A DNA stretch of 29,210 bases. Origin: Saccoglossus kowalevskii. Its lineage: Eukaryota > Hemichordata > Enteropneusta > Harrimaniidae. Under the pieces are notes generated by a model that made no database searches, had not been told where the DNA came from, and was given only the letters and a program-made list of their open reading frames with translations. The position numbers and the translations under genes are program-made. The stretch spans positions 555,824 to 585,033 of the forward strand of contig NW_003137828.1 in NCBI RefSeq assembly GCF_000003605.2. The letters run 5' to 3'. Of the stretch, positions 1 through 10,375 are shown piece after piece (position 1 is the stretch's first letter; the number at the start of each line of letters is the position of its first letter).

Positions 1-13
1 TAACATTCATCTT

Positions 14-125
<112 letters not shown>

Positions 126-126
126 G

Positions 127-2990
127 TAGTCTTTTGTGAAGCGTATGGCTTCTTCCCTTGTTTGTTTACTTGATCATACTCCCCCTGGTCTACCCCGTTG
201 CATCGCTAAAATACTTTGTAAAACCTTGAAAGTGGCATGAATACGGACAAAACACGATGGTAATATCTCTCTGGGCATGCGCGGTAAGCAGGGCCCATTA
301 AAAGTGAAATTAACAGACCAGTGAAACCGGTTCATGCATAACAAATGTTTGAAAGCGATGCCATCTATTCACTGTTCGTGTACATGACAGTTCCCCCACA
401 GCGCTGTGCTACATACAGCATGGCCTCTGCACGCCGATGTACACTACTGAGGGCAATTATGACCACACGACAAATAACATATTAAGCTCTACTTGTTTAC
501 CTGTGTTACATAAATTCTTAACTATACACAATATCTTCATCAAATATGTATGTCTTTTTAACTGCCTGCAACTACTAGTACCCAAGGTCGATAGATTTTT
601 AAAAAAAAGAAACCAACTTCGAAAGACATTCCGACTATTCATATGTAAAAGAGAGAATACGTAGAGGCTCGTGTTTAAATACGCGTTTCAAAGGTACCCC
701 GAGTGTTGACTGAGTAGTTATAGGCGCTGGTCTGATCGTATGCAGACACAGTCACGATCATGAACATATGATCGATATCACCGCCTTACAGATAGGTATT
801 CACGCTGAACTCTACTGTGAACTTAGTCTCTACAGCTACGATCTACTGCAATGTAACTCCAAGGTATCGAGGTATGTACACAATAGTTCTAAATGTACGC
901 AGTATTTACTTCGCATATGTGGTGGGGGGTTCTGATAAGTGCGGCCCAGCAATCCAGTGGGTGGGACGGGTCCCAGTTACAAACAAACGCTAACGCACCT
1001 ATATGCACCGAGCATGGGCGGTATGCATGGTAGTATCACTTTGTATGGTAGTCTTTAAAACGGTCACTAAGCAGATACTGTCTGAGTTCAGGCTAATCTT
1101 CGTAGATACAGGCCTCGGCCAACGACACTGTCATGGCCACTGACTGTATCCTTTAACCTAAAGCGAGATTCAACAGGTGCCAGTGCCAGATGTATTTTGA
1201 AAAACGTATTTCACGGTAGACGGGCTAATCCATCGTGACAAAACTTAATAACAATAGCGTTGCACAGTTTCGGAAGAAGAACAATTTTGACATACTTAAT
1301 GTTCCTAAGCATTTACACTGCGACAACGTGTCAATGACCATGATACAAATAAGTGAATGCAAACTACTAACGGAGTGACTCTAATTTAGTCAAATAGACA
1401 AAGAAATACAAACTCGCCTATTTATACCCTTAACAATAGTTGGCGATCAATAAATTGACAGTCGCACTTGAATGAGAGTGCGTTATAATCTACCGTCTAC
1501 TACAAAAGTGCATACTAATATGCCATTCAAGTTGGGATGCGTGAAAATATTTGTATTTTTCTTTCGCACAAATCACAGACTTAGGTATTGTGGGGGGGGG
1601 GGTCTATGCATCAATCAAAAAACTGCTAGATTAGAGAAGTTAGCGTTTCCGTATTTTCAGCGAATTTACAGCTGTATCTCGGCGTAAGTGTATTATCATA
1701 CCATGGTACGATTGAAAGCAGAAATTACCGTTCTAGTTCATTTACTTCAATACCCCGACCATAACTACAGACAATTTGTGACATGGCGCTTACGAATTAT
1801 ATTACTATTTCTACCATTATAACACAATATCACAGACGGGCCAAGTTCAACATACGCCCAAGACATGCTGTTCCAGTTGACGGCTTGTTCAGTCAACTTT
1901 ATGAATATACTAATGAGCCTACCTATTTGCTCGAGTGCTAATTTCGAGCAGAGCCCACATTCTTATTCAGACCCGAGGGCTCGAATGACCGAGTACAATG
2001 CTCGGCATTGTCTGTAAAACAACACCGTGAAACCGTCTTGTGAATCTACATGACGTTCTTTGTTGTACAATACCTGCTAACCAAGTTTGCATTTTCAAAA
2101 ATGAAATTAGGTCAGCGACTTTTTAACAGATTAACCTCTCATCAAATGTTGATAATCCCGAATTAACACGATGGATTAACCGATAACTAGAAAGTACTCG
2201 GGGAGCGCAGACCCCTACTAATACAATTAATTCACCTACACTTATTTTACAATTTGGAAATTGATACGACGGTTTTCTTCCGTTACTACTGAAGATACAT
2301 CAATTCCCGGGCTGTTGACACATTACTGATTCGGCAGAGTTTTGGCTACAAGTTGTCTTAGTTGCATGTCTTTATCTTTATTTGTTACTTTACAGTGTTT
2401 GAAAATTCACTGACCACTTTCTCATTTTTTTCTGTTCTGGATCATAGTATCCAGAATTTTGACAGCATCCGGACCAAACTTGTATATCTTACAGAAATCA
2501 GACAGACAAAAAGACAAACAAACAGACAAACGCTATCAAAAACATAACCTCCTTGGCAGAGACGATTAATGGCGTGAGCAACACTTGACAGTGGTTTTCT
2601 CGGGGATATCAATATTGCCGAACATAATAACTGTGTATCCAGACTAATCACAACACACATAACGCACGTATATAATGAAATAATCAAGCTCAGGACGTTT
2701 ATCTGTAATTTTGACGACGATTAACCCCTGACTGCAAACTATTGCCTGCCTGCACGCACGTATATACTTTCACTCACGCATTGAGAAACAAACAACAACT
2801 TGTTCTGCCGATTGACACATACTCCCTCGATGAATGACAACAATGACGTATACACAGATAAATACAAACTGGCGAACCAGCACATGTACAGAACAACGCT
2901 GGTATGTTTTGTTTGAAATGCGCAATAGTTTTTAACTTAAATCGTGCATCATTCAGGCGTTCTATTTATGTCGCAGCGAGCAAGAGCGTT
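127..2990. other. Gene-free AT-rich interval, left part
   Basis: No convincing gene is seen. The open frames here are under about 80 codons, lie in several frames and show no domain or codon bias. Small features are an 11-G run (1592-1602), a CAGACAAA-type simple-sequence patch (2501-2530) and a tRNA-like A-box stretch near 707-726 without a clear B box. A distant gene's intron or intergenic DNA would look the same. Confidence 0.7.
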
Positions 2991-3067
2991 GTCCATTTCA
3001 TTCACCGAGTGACTCTCTTATATACTAGTATTATTAGGTAACATGGTGATTAATTAGTAGTTACAGC

Positions 3068-3109
3068 ATTTCCAGCAATTCAATAAAAATTTCCAGCAAT
3101 TCAATAAAA
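3068..3109. repeat. Perfect 21-bp direct duplication
   Basis: Two adjacent identical 21-bp copies (ATTTCCAGCAATTC followed by AATAAAA) lie head to tail. The length is a multiple of three, so the minus-strand frame crossing it stays open and repeats seven residues (IELLEI-type). A recent slippage duplication is the simplest reading. Confidence 0.95.
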
Positions 3110-3173
3110 TATGACGTCATGTATGGTAATTTCGCTATTGCTGTGGAAATTGTGATAAATTCGACTCCATAGC

Positions 3174-3191
3174 TGACCTCTACAAAGGTCA
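3174..3191. promoter_or_regulatory. Everted nuclear-receptor half-sites, spacing 6
   Basis: TGACCT and AGGTCA are separated by six bases (CTACAA). This is an ER6 arrangement of the nuclear-receptor half-site. The match is seen directly; binding is inference, and a chance match in 29 kb is possible. Confidence 0.3.
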
Positions 3192-3513
3192 CGGAGAGAG
3201 TCACGTAATTTATCGCCCCAAAGCCTCGGGAGATACGTCGCGGAGAATAAAAGTTTTCGTCATTGTTTTCGAACAATGAAAAACATAACCGTGTTTTAAA
3301 GTTGTGTGAGAATTTATCTTTCATTTTCAAAGAAAAACTGCATAAAGCGTTATTTTCCTGGACGCAGCTCAGTAGGCAGAATTTATTTTTTGTACTAGCA
3401 ATAACTGTTTCATAAGTTTCTCCGGCGTGAAGAATTTTCAAATTTTCCATCTCCCGCAATTTAATATAGTTAGTAAGTATCTAATACTAAATGCTGGCAC
3501 CCAGTAATTCTCA

Positions 3514-3540
3514 AAGATGGCTGCCGTCGCTATGACGTCA
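3514..3540 (+). promoter_or_regulatory. YY1-like site plus CRE
   Basis: AAGATGGCTGCC, close to the YY1 core, is followed eight bases later by a perfect CRE palindrome, TGACGTCA (3533-3540). In animals this pair is typical of CpG-type core promoters. No transcript or first exon can be assigned, so a transposon-borne promoter or a chance match remains possible. Confidence 0.3.
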
Positions 3541-4250
3541 ATGAATATTGCTTTGTTGATTGAAACACTGTTGTTTGTAAACAATTATCTTCAAACTGTT
3601 ATTAAACAATTCTATTAGATATATGAGAATATGATGTGACCCGAAAAACATCGAAAACACGAACACTGTGAGGGGAATGACCTTGTGAAATTACCAATGC
3701 ATTCTGGGAAATGCATACCTGCAACATTTTGATATGAGTGCCCCTCGTATGAATGTTACATATTGACACCATTCCTGGCACATATTGCGGTGTCCCGGCA
3801 CCCACTACCAGTTAAAATCACAATTATCTCCAAGTTACTTTAATGGTGTCAAAATCGCAGTGAACGAGGATGGAGAACATTTCGGTATCTTCGTTCACCG
3901 GAGAGCAGCAATCAAATAATATACTGAGCACAATAATAAAGAAGAGTACGAAAATGACTAGCAATAAAAGCTGTCAGTTCATGTCATAGAGGTTGTGTTG
4001 GCATTCAGTTCCGATGAACTGTGACCTCTACGTCATGACGTCAATTATGATTGCCTTCTGAGAAAGCTAACGATTGTGATCATTCCTTCGGGTCTGAACT
4101 CACTCTCCTCGCGACAGTGTGACATTGATGTGACATGAAATTTGTCGTTAATAAATAACAAGGTAACGTTTAATCGTGACATTCTTTGTCATGTGCATTG
4201 GCAATGTTATTAACAATCACCAGGGACAACTCGGACAGAAAAAGTGAAAT

Positions 4251-4270
4251 AGGTCACAGGGCAAAGGTCA
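4251..4270 (+). promoter_or_regulatory. Triple DR1 nuclear-receptor half-sites
   Basis: Three half-sites run in tandem with single-base spacers: AGGTCA, C, AGGGCA, A, AGGTCA. Each adjacent pair is a DR1, the arrangement bound by HNF4, RXR heterodimers and COUP-TF in animals. No gene start is apparent nearby, so a target cannot be named. Function is inference from the motif alone. Confidence 0.45.
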
Positions 4271-4764
4271 TATTAAAATACTTTCGTAAAAACAAATAAC
4301 AAAATGGTAACGATCGTTCTAACACAAAAAAATAAACGCACTAGTAATTACGTGAAATGTTAAATGAATATATGTGAATATGCAAGATAAAAATACAATT
4401 TATCCGCCACGCTGTGAATCGGCAAACAGTTTATATGTAGAGATATCATACACTTCAAAAGCTAACATTATTTTATTTTTATAAACACGATATATTTTTT
4501 AAGAAATTGAAAACACGCATTCCATTAAATTGATTCACGCAGAAACGAGACTATTAAAATAGGATAATTTAAAAGATTCGAAACGTAAATTCAATATTTC
4601 CGTGACTTTTATAATTATTATTGTATAAGAATTTTGGCAAATATAACTGTTCAAAAATACGACAATTTTGCTTTTATGAGACAAAGCAAAGTAATGTATA
4701 TGAATAATAAATTTAGATCTAGCAGCCTGGAGATGTTTTATGTCGGTGTCGATGGTTCGTTTTA

Positions 4765-4778
4765 GTAACCATGGTAAC
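4765..4778. promoter_or_regulatory. RFX X-box-like palindrome
   Basis: GTAACCATGGTAAC matches the two half-sites and the central AT of the X-box bound by RFX factors, which control ciliary genes in animals. It lies in gene-free DNA, so function is unproven. Confidence 0.3.
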
Positions 4779-5147
4779 CGATTAATAACTACAATACGTT
4801 TAATATGACGATCCATGATCAGAGTAACTATTCACCGCTAATGGTTCACCGAGGTTTTAAAACTTATATTTCAGTTTCAGTATGTTGCCATTATTACATG
4901 AGACGTAGAACACGACGTATTCGCGAGAAACTTATTACTGAAATGAATGCTGGTTTCCTTGGATACAATTAAACTGTCTTTGACTCGTTAATTAAATAAC
5001 GTGATTTGATTTCACGCAATGTATTCCGGTGACATAATAATCAACGCGAATGCGCACGCGCTTTGAGTTACATGTGCGTGTCGATAAAACAAAGGACGTG
5101 CACATTGAGGTGAAAATATGGGAAAACGAGATAAAAAATGAGACATT

Positions 5148-5864
5148 CTCTAAAAGATACTAAGCATGCTACTATAACAACCTATAATTCTTCTGAAAGC
5201 TTAGATATGTGCTAATACTGTAAAACCATTTATTTTCACTGACATTTAATTTTACTATTTTGGTGTTTTGAGCATATTCGCTGTGTTGTTTATTCACGAA
5301 TTTGTCAAGGAAACAATAAGTTGTATTGTTATTTTACATGTTCACATAGATTTAATTTAGCGAAATTTACTTATCAACGAAAATAGCGAAATTAAAATCC
5401 AGTAAATAATTGATGCATGTACAGTACTGTGGTGCATGTGCCGTACCAATGTTTGTCTAAGGAAATACCTGATGGTCAATTTCACTATTGCTTTCTTGAC
5501 TATTCTGACTATTGAAAACACCGTTTTTAACACTTTCAATCACGTGACTGACCTGTAACTTGCATATATCTTCATAACTGTCCGTCTGCCGATTGCGTGT
5601 CGGTTTCTCCTTTTCTAGCTCTTTTTCTAGCTACGACCGAATCACTATGTACATGCTACCACAAATCCACACGAATCGGTGGCATGTGTGTAGTTATTTG
5701 GTCGTAGCTAAAAACAAAGACGCGGTCGTCTAGCCCACGGCGTTACACGTGATTCAAAGTACTAAAACAGGGTGTTTTCAATAGTCGGAATAAAAAAAAA
5801 TATATCTAAGCTTTCCGATATTGTATAGGTCGTTATAGTGGCATGTTTAGAACTTATCTAAAAT
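5148..5864. repeat. Fold-back (long inverted repeat) element
   Basis: Two pairs of inverted arms share one centre near 5661-5677. The outer arms are 5148-5207 and 5802-5864, sharing for example a CTATAAC-ACCTAT core and AAGCTTAGATAT. The inner arms are 5501-5660 and 5678-5792, sharing GACTATTGAAAACACC, AATCACGTG and TAGCTACGACC. The left arm is longer by about 290 bp between its outer and inner parts, and part of that excess is a separate MITE. The inner arms also differ by about 37 bp. Arm identity by eye is roughly 75-85%, so the element is old. A single-stranded copy could fold into an interrupted hairpin. The transposon family is not identified. Confidence 0.75.
5216..5426. mobile_element. 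Decayed ~211-bp MITE with TA target
   Basis: The segment begins TACTGTAAAACC and ends ACAGTA. These give a TA target duplication and CTGT/ACAG tips. The subterminal regions are also partly inverted: near the left end TTTAATTTTACTATTTT, near the right end the complement of TTTTAATTTCGCTATTTT. Several positions look like CpG decayed to CpA or TpG. It lies within the left arm of the fold-back element and has no counterpart in the right arm, so it inserted after that arm formed. It has no coding capacity. A mariner-like origin is inferred only from the TA target. Confidence 0.5.
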
Positions 5865-5879
5865 CAAAAAAAAAGTGTA

Positions 5880-6030
5880 AAGATGGCGGCGCGCAATCTC
5901 AACTCAATATCCCCTTTAGCCAACAAGAACTGACGTCATCAGTGACTCAAAATGTGTACTTTTCCGATTGGTTGTCCGCCATTAACGTCACCAGCGACAG
6001 ATATTGTGAAGTATATTACTGATTGGCTGC
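5880..6030. promoter_or_regulatory. Promoter-like cluster: YY1, CRE, CCAAT boxes
   Basis: AAGATGGCGGC (5880-5890) is a strong YY1-type match. It is followed by a perfect TGACGTCA (5931-5938), CGATTGG and TGATTGG, which are forward-strand NF-Y/CCAAT complements, and GTCCGCCATT, an inverted YY1-like core. The spacing resembles a TATA-less animal promoter. A further AAATGGCGGC lies at 6431-6440. No first exon can be identified, and the cluster starts directly after the fold-back element. Confidence 0.35.
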
Positions 6031-6292
6031 CAGATATTGCTCCATCGATGAACCGAAACGTCCAACATAATGTCGACAGTTTGTCTGCAGTCACTACGGC
6101 GATGTAAAGAACCAAGTTGACCGAATTCAGCCATTAGCGACTTGTGGAGCGTGACTAGAGAATGCTGAACCAAGACTGACCACACACAGGTTACAAGGAG
6201 TCGCTGAAAGATCTTTTTTTTTTCTATAGTGTTCAGCAAAATGTCACACAACGATGAATCATTCCCTGCTACGTAGCTGACAATAGTCAATC

Positions 6293-6305
6293 GGGGGGGG
6301 GGGGG
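6293..6305. repeat. 13-base G homopolymer
   Basis: There are 13 consecutive G residues, a second long G tract after the 11-G run at 1592-1602. Both are slippage-prone, so their lengths are uncertain. Confidence 0.95.
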
Positions 6306-9040
6306 TACTAGATGACTATGCAGCTGTTTAACAATTCCACAATTTGTGTGAAATTTTTATATAATGTTATTTTTGTAAATATTGAGTACGAAAATACAGA
6401 TTTTTAAGCCGCAAAACTGAAATCGTTATTAAATGGCGGCTGTCGTAGCGGGATATCACGTTCCATCATGGGTTCTATGCGATGAATACATTCGCGTAAA
6501 ATATATTGTTTCTTAGTTTACACTAAACTTGTACTCGCACTGTGCACCACTACTACTACTGCCGCCTAATAATGAAGGAAGGTACATGGTGAGAAAATGT
6601 GGCTCGCAAAATTCCTTCAGCACAATTAGCATGTTTGTTCAGCGGATTGGATAAAAAACCCAGTTCGGTTAGTAACATTTTTCCCATGACATAGATAAAA
6701 AACAATCATTGCAATAGGTGGCGTAGAAAACTCGGCTGTTATGTAATGTTTATATTTAAAAGTCGATGACATCACGTATTTATAGAAATAAATATACTGC
6801 TAAATTGAAAAAAAAGTTCTAGATATGGACGTAGGCACCCTCGTTTTCAAATGGGTGACCCTTAATCTGTTTCAAGAGAAAAATGTGCCTCTGATTTTGC
6901 TCAACGAATTCTGCTCACGAATATTTTGTACACTACATTTTGCTCACCAATGACATAACCTCGTTCTAGTCACTGTAAAATACACACATGCATGCGTGAG
7001 CTGAACGTTATGTGGGATAAATATCAAAATATTTTGGGCGTGGTTCCTTTCCAAGGGTGGTTACTAACATATACGACAAACGGCTAATATAAATTAGCTT
7101 TTGATAAATAGGTGATTTTCCGTACAACTGCGAGATCTCGCGAGATGCATGAAAGACGCGCGTCGAACGTCTGCCGCAAAAATCGAACGATTTGATTTTG
7201 AACTCGAATTTCTTTTTTTCGTAGCTCACATCGACCGGCCGATCTTTGACAGAGGAATATTGCATTCGAATATCCTCACTTAATCGAAATTGCCCATCAT
7301 CAAATGTGTACAGCACATTATTGACATGGAACTGTCCCCCAAAATACTTTCGCGTTTGTCGAATCTCACGCGATGTTTGACGCCACTACGACGCTATGAC
7401 CTTTGTTTGTTTTTACGTTCGATTTCACGCATAGCGCGTGATTCTCGCAGTGAGCGGAAAATGGTCTATTCAAACTAATATTGCCAGTTAGGATCATCGA
7501 ATGCCTCCAAACGGGCTTTAGGTTTAATCTTGTTAGACGTACCCTTCAAGTTATTACTCTGTACCGCACCCTACCAAAACATACATTGGACACCCACGCA
7601 CTTACATTTTCTAAGCACGTGCTGGTATCGTTACGCACCATAACATTTATTGAATGTATTCGATACTTTGACGATGTATTTATGAATCACGTGACTGTAT
7701 ATAGCCAGAGAACGCTGAAAATTGAGAATGTAACAACCAATTTTCACAAAATTGGACATTTGCCATAAAACACAATTTTAAGTAATAACACCTCTTTAAA
7801 TTGCGTTGTACTACATGTGTACTACTTTGTTTACCAATCTCACGTTCAAGTTTACGATCTTCCTGCTCTTTGATAGCACGTTTAGTTGAACATGTACTGT
7901 TCAGTCCAGCTTTGTTCGTGGTGATACTGTTTATTGTTTGTGGGGGTCACTGTGGAGTTACTACTAATGTGTCGAGAGGTAGATCTCATTCAGACAGGGA
8001 AACTATAATCTCACATAAGATTGAAGAATGATAATATTTGTCCGTATTTTGGTCAATTATTGGATTTATGCATTTTGGTGAGGTTTAAGGTTGTATTTTT
8101 TTTGTCACGGTGTCGTCTCCAAAATGCAAGGTTTAAATATTCCCTTGAGTCGGCGATAATACCCGACAATCACCGAGTATATCGTAGATTCGCTTGTCAT
8201 TGAGTTTTCTGTATTTAGGCCGTCATCGAGTAATCAGATCGCGCTCTTGATGGTTACCGCTTCATCCGAACTTCAATAATTAAGTACCAGAGGGGGATTG
8301 CAAATATAGACAACAATACAACTTTCTAATGTATACTAATAACACGTGACATACTGTGTCTCACATCACACCAGAAACTATACCCTCTAAAATATATAAG
8401 GATATTGACAAAACACTGACAAAGATGAGCGTGCTATTCAATATATGTACTAAAATAAACGCAAAGAACACGACTCGACAATGACAAGTATAGTCGATGA
8501 AAGCGACATTCTATACACTGTCACCACCCCACTATTCCAAAATAATATAGGACTGACGTTGAATGTTTTCATTGTGCGATTTTATTATTTTGTCTTCATT
8601 AAAACCGCCATCACAGTTCGCGATAATTGTGATGCACGCATAGTGAAGCTAACACCGATATTCGAGTCACACGTACGGTTGTCCACGTAGCCGGGCAAAG
8701 TAATATGAGTTTGCGCTCCACTTCATATGCACTAGAAAAGCTGACGGGTTAGTGTGCCTAAAACTGATTTCTTTTTTTTAATACGCTGTTGTTGATAGAA
8801 ATATTTGGTACGAAAATATTAAGTGTTTATTTTGACTCAAATAACGGTCGTACTGTGTTCGACGTTCACGTGAATGGCAAATTACTGGGTTATTGCAATC
8901 TACACGGAATGGTGGATGGCCACGGAAGTTTCGGCCATTATGTAACACCATGAAAGTTTCGGCCACGGACGTTTTGACCCCACAAATGTTTTATTTCTTA
9001 GCACCTGAGTTCTGCAGTATATTTATATATATTTACTTTC
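6306..9040. other. Gene-free interval
   Basis: I recognise no gene. The open frames at 7008-8203 and 8481-8690 are short, lie in different frames and lack domain motifs. One of them (7801-8031) encodes a hydrophobic patch that could be mistaken for a signal peptide but is unsupported. At 8918-8973 the phrase AAGTTTCGGCCA occurs twice, and a related inverted phrase (GTGGCCGAAACT) occurs near 25765. The CpG-rich stretch at 7130-7450 is listed separately. Confidence 0.65.
7130..7450. promoter_or_regulatory. CpG-rich patch with TCTCGCGAGA palindrome
   Basis: A perfect TCTCGCGAGA palindrome lies at 7136-7145; this motif is known from bidirectional CpG promoters. It sits in a locally CpG-dense stretch (ACGCGCGTCG, CGACCGGCCG, CACGCGATG, AGCGCGTG) within AT-rich DNA. 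No attached exon can be defined. An unmethylated promoter is a reasonable inference; a remnant of a CpG-rich repeat is the alternative. Confidence 0.35.
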
Positions 9041-9384
9041 AACGCACGAGTTATAAGTAAATAAACATACATACGCCGTTCTTGGTACGCACGAATTAAT
9101 AGCAAATAAATCTAAATACGTCAATACATGTAACGTACGAGTTATTATTAGGAAATACATATAATTAAGCCATAGTTGCAAAATACAATTCATTATTGAA
9201 TTAATATGATTAGTTCATATTTGTACTAGTTATTGAATAATTAGAAATACGCCGTACTTACACAGTGCCAGTTAAAACTAAATATGCAAATATACGTCGT
9301 TTTTGTAACACGAGTTATTATTAAACATAAATAAGCGTACTTACAATGTACGAGTTATTATTGACGAAATAGAACGTAGAAGAT
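9041..9384. repeat. Degenerate ~44-bp tandem repeat, about 8 units
   Basis: The phrase (GT)ACGAGTTATTATTA recurs in decayed form, near 9043, 9089, 9135, 9223, 9308 and 9349. Spacings are about 42-46 bp, or doubled where a unit is too diverged. Each unit continues with an A-rich AAATA stretch and a TACG/GTAC segment. Units differ at many positions, so this is an old array, unlike the two near-homogeneous arrays to the right. Confidence 0.65.
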
Positions 9385-10346
9385 ATAAGTAAATATATAT
9401 AACGACAAGAGTTCAACCGATAAGATAAACTTGTGTGTGGCCGAAGTGGTAAATTGTGACCGAATTGTCTAGGGTCTAGAATGTCTTGTCTGTAGATTTT
9501 CAAAAAGCTCGTTGTATTTTTGGAATGTAATATTGATAACAGTATTGCCATAGGCAGTCTGCAATCATGTGTCACAGTGAATACATGTTCGTTCGATAAG
9601 CTTTAGAAGATTAGCTCGAACAAAAAGTCACTTCTAGAAAAATATTAGTTCATTATTCATTAACAACATGCTACTGACATCAAAGAATATGATAAAAATA
9701 TTTATAATTACACGTGATATGAAGTCATGATCGTAAATATTAATGTGCCCCTCTTCCACCCATATGGCTAGAATGCTTGAGCTTCGGGGTTGTTCGGAGT
9801 GCAGCCCACAGCGCCACGTCCGCATGTTTCGAGGTGCACGTGCTGGATGACATATGCACTCTATTTTGAAAAACTTTGCGATGAATCACATAATCGTATA
9901 AAAATAAAATAAGCAAGATTTTTAAGATTTAAGATCAATTTTTTAGTGTAATTTTCGCGAAAATAAACATTTTCTTTTAAATGACTCATCCGGGTAAAGT
10001 TTTCTAATATTGCCCAGTGTAGTAAAAAGAGTTTCATTTTAGAGAAATCCAACTCCGTCATCATGTTGTTTACTACTTGTTTTAGAAATCATACAAACCA
10101 CTTTTTAATTTATTTTAAAATTCGGGGTACTCGACTCATTGTAATGTAATATATTCATCATACATTCCGCGTTGTATCAAATATCGCCTACGGGGAATTT
10201 AGTTCATAGTTAGTCGTAGTTAATCATATTTAGTAATATGCGACATATATGGATACATTTTCCTTTACCTTACATGGCTTTATTTAAATATCTGTACGAA
10301 ACGACTTACAATGACTTCACGTTCGAAGGCAAACAAACTCACAAAT
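9385..10346. other. Upstream flank of the BTB gene
   Basis: This AT-rich DNA has no recognised gene. Several minus-strand open frames (9321-10064) are short and AT-driven. No TATA box or initiator can be assigned to the downstream gene. If the splice acceptor before its coding exon is used, this stretch is at least partly intron and the promoter lies further upstream. Confidence 0.5.
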
Positions 10347-10363
10347 CCCTCCTTTATTTTCAG
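10347..10363 (+). promoter_or_regulatory. Putative 3' splice site before the BTB coding exon
   Basis: A pyrimidine-rich tract CCTCCTTTATTTTCAG ends in AG at 10363, thirteen bases before a double ATG. It fits an animal splice acceptor. If used, the gene has at least one upstream non-coding exon, and the codons open from 10238 to here are intronic rather than coding. Confidence 0.5.
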
Positions 10364-10375
10364 TTCTGGTCCCCG

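Larger units (their letters stand above)
2991..5147. other. Gene-free interval with scattered regulatory-like motifs
   Basis: No gene is called. A minus-strand open frame at 3061-3459 (132 codons, first true ATG near 3450) has partly coding-like codons but no recognised domain. It ends in a 21-bp duplication that repeats seven residues, and I treat it as unproven. Other content is three perfect TGACGTCA palindromes (3112-3119, 3533-3540, 4036-4043) and a 20-bp inverted repeat at 3697-3716 in which ATGCATT/AATGCAT arms flank a STAT-like TTCTGGGAA core. Nuclear-receptor-like repeats are listed separately. Confidence 0.65.

Noticed and set aside
701..780. Possible tRNA gene or SINE head (TGACTGAGTAGTTATAGGC resembles an A box).
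   Set aside because: No convincing B box or cloverleaf stems follow. At most it is a decayed SINE.
7801..8031. A frame with a hydrophobic stretch (LFVVILFIVCGG) as a secreted peptide gene.
   Set aside because: It is not preceded by an in-frame ATG with good context, and no cleavage or mature-peptide pattern follows. The hydrophobicity is expected from T-rich DNA.
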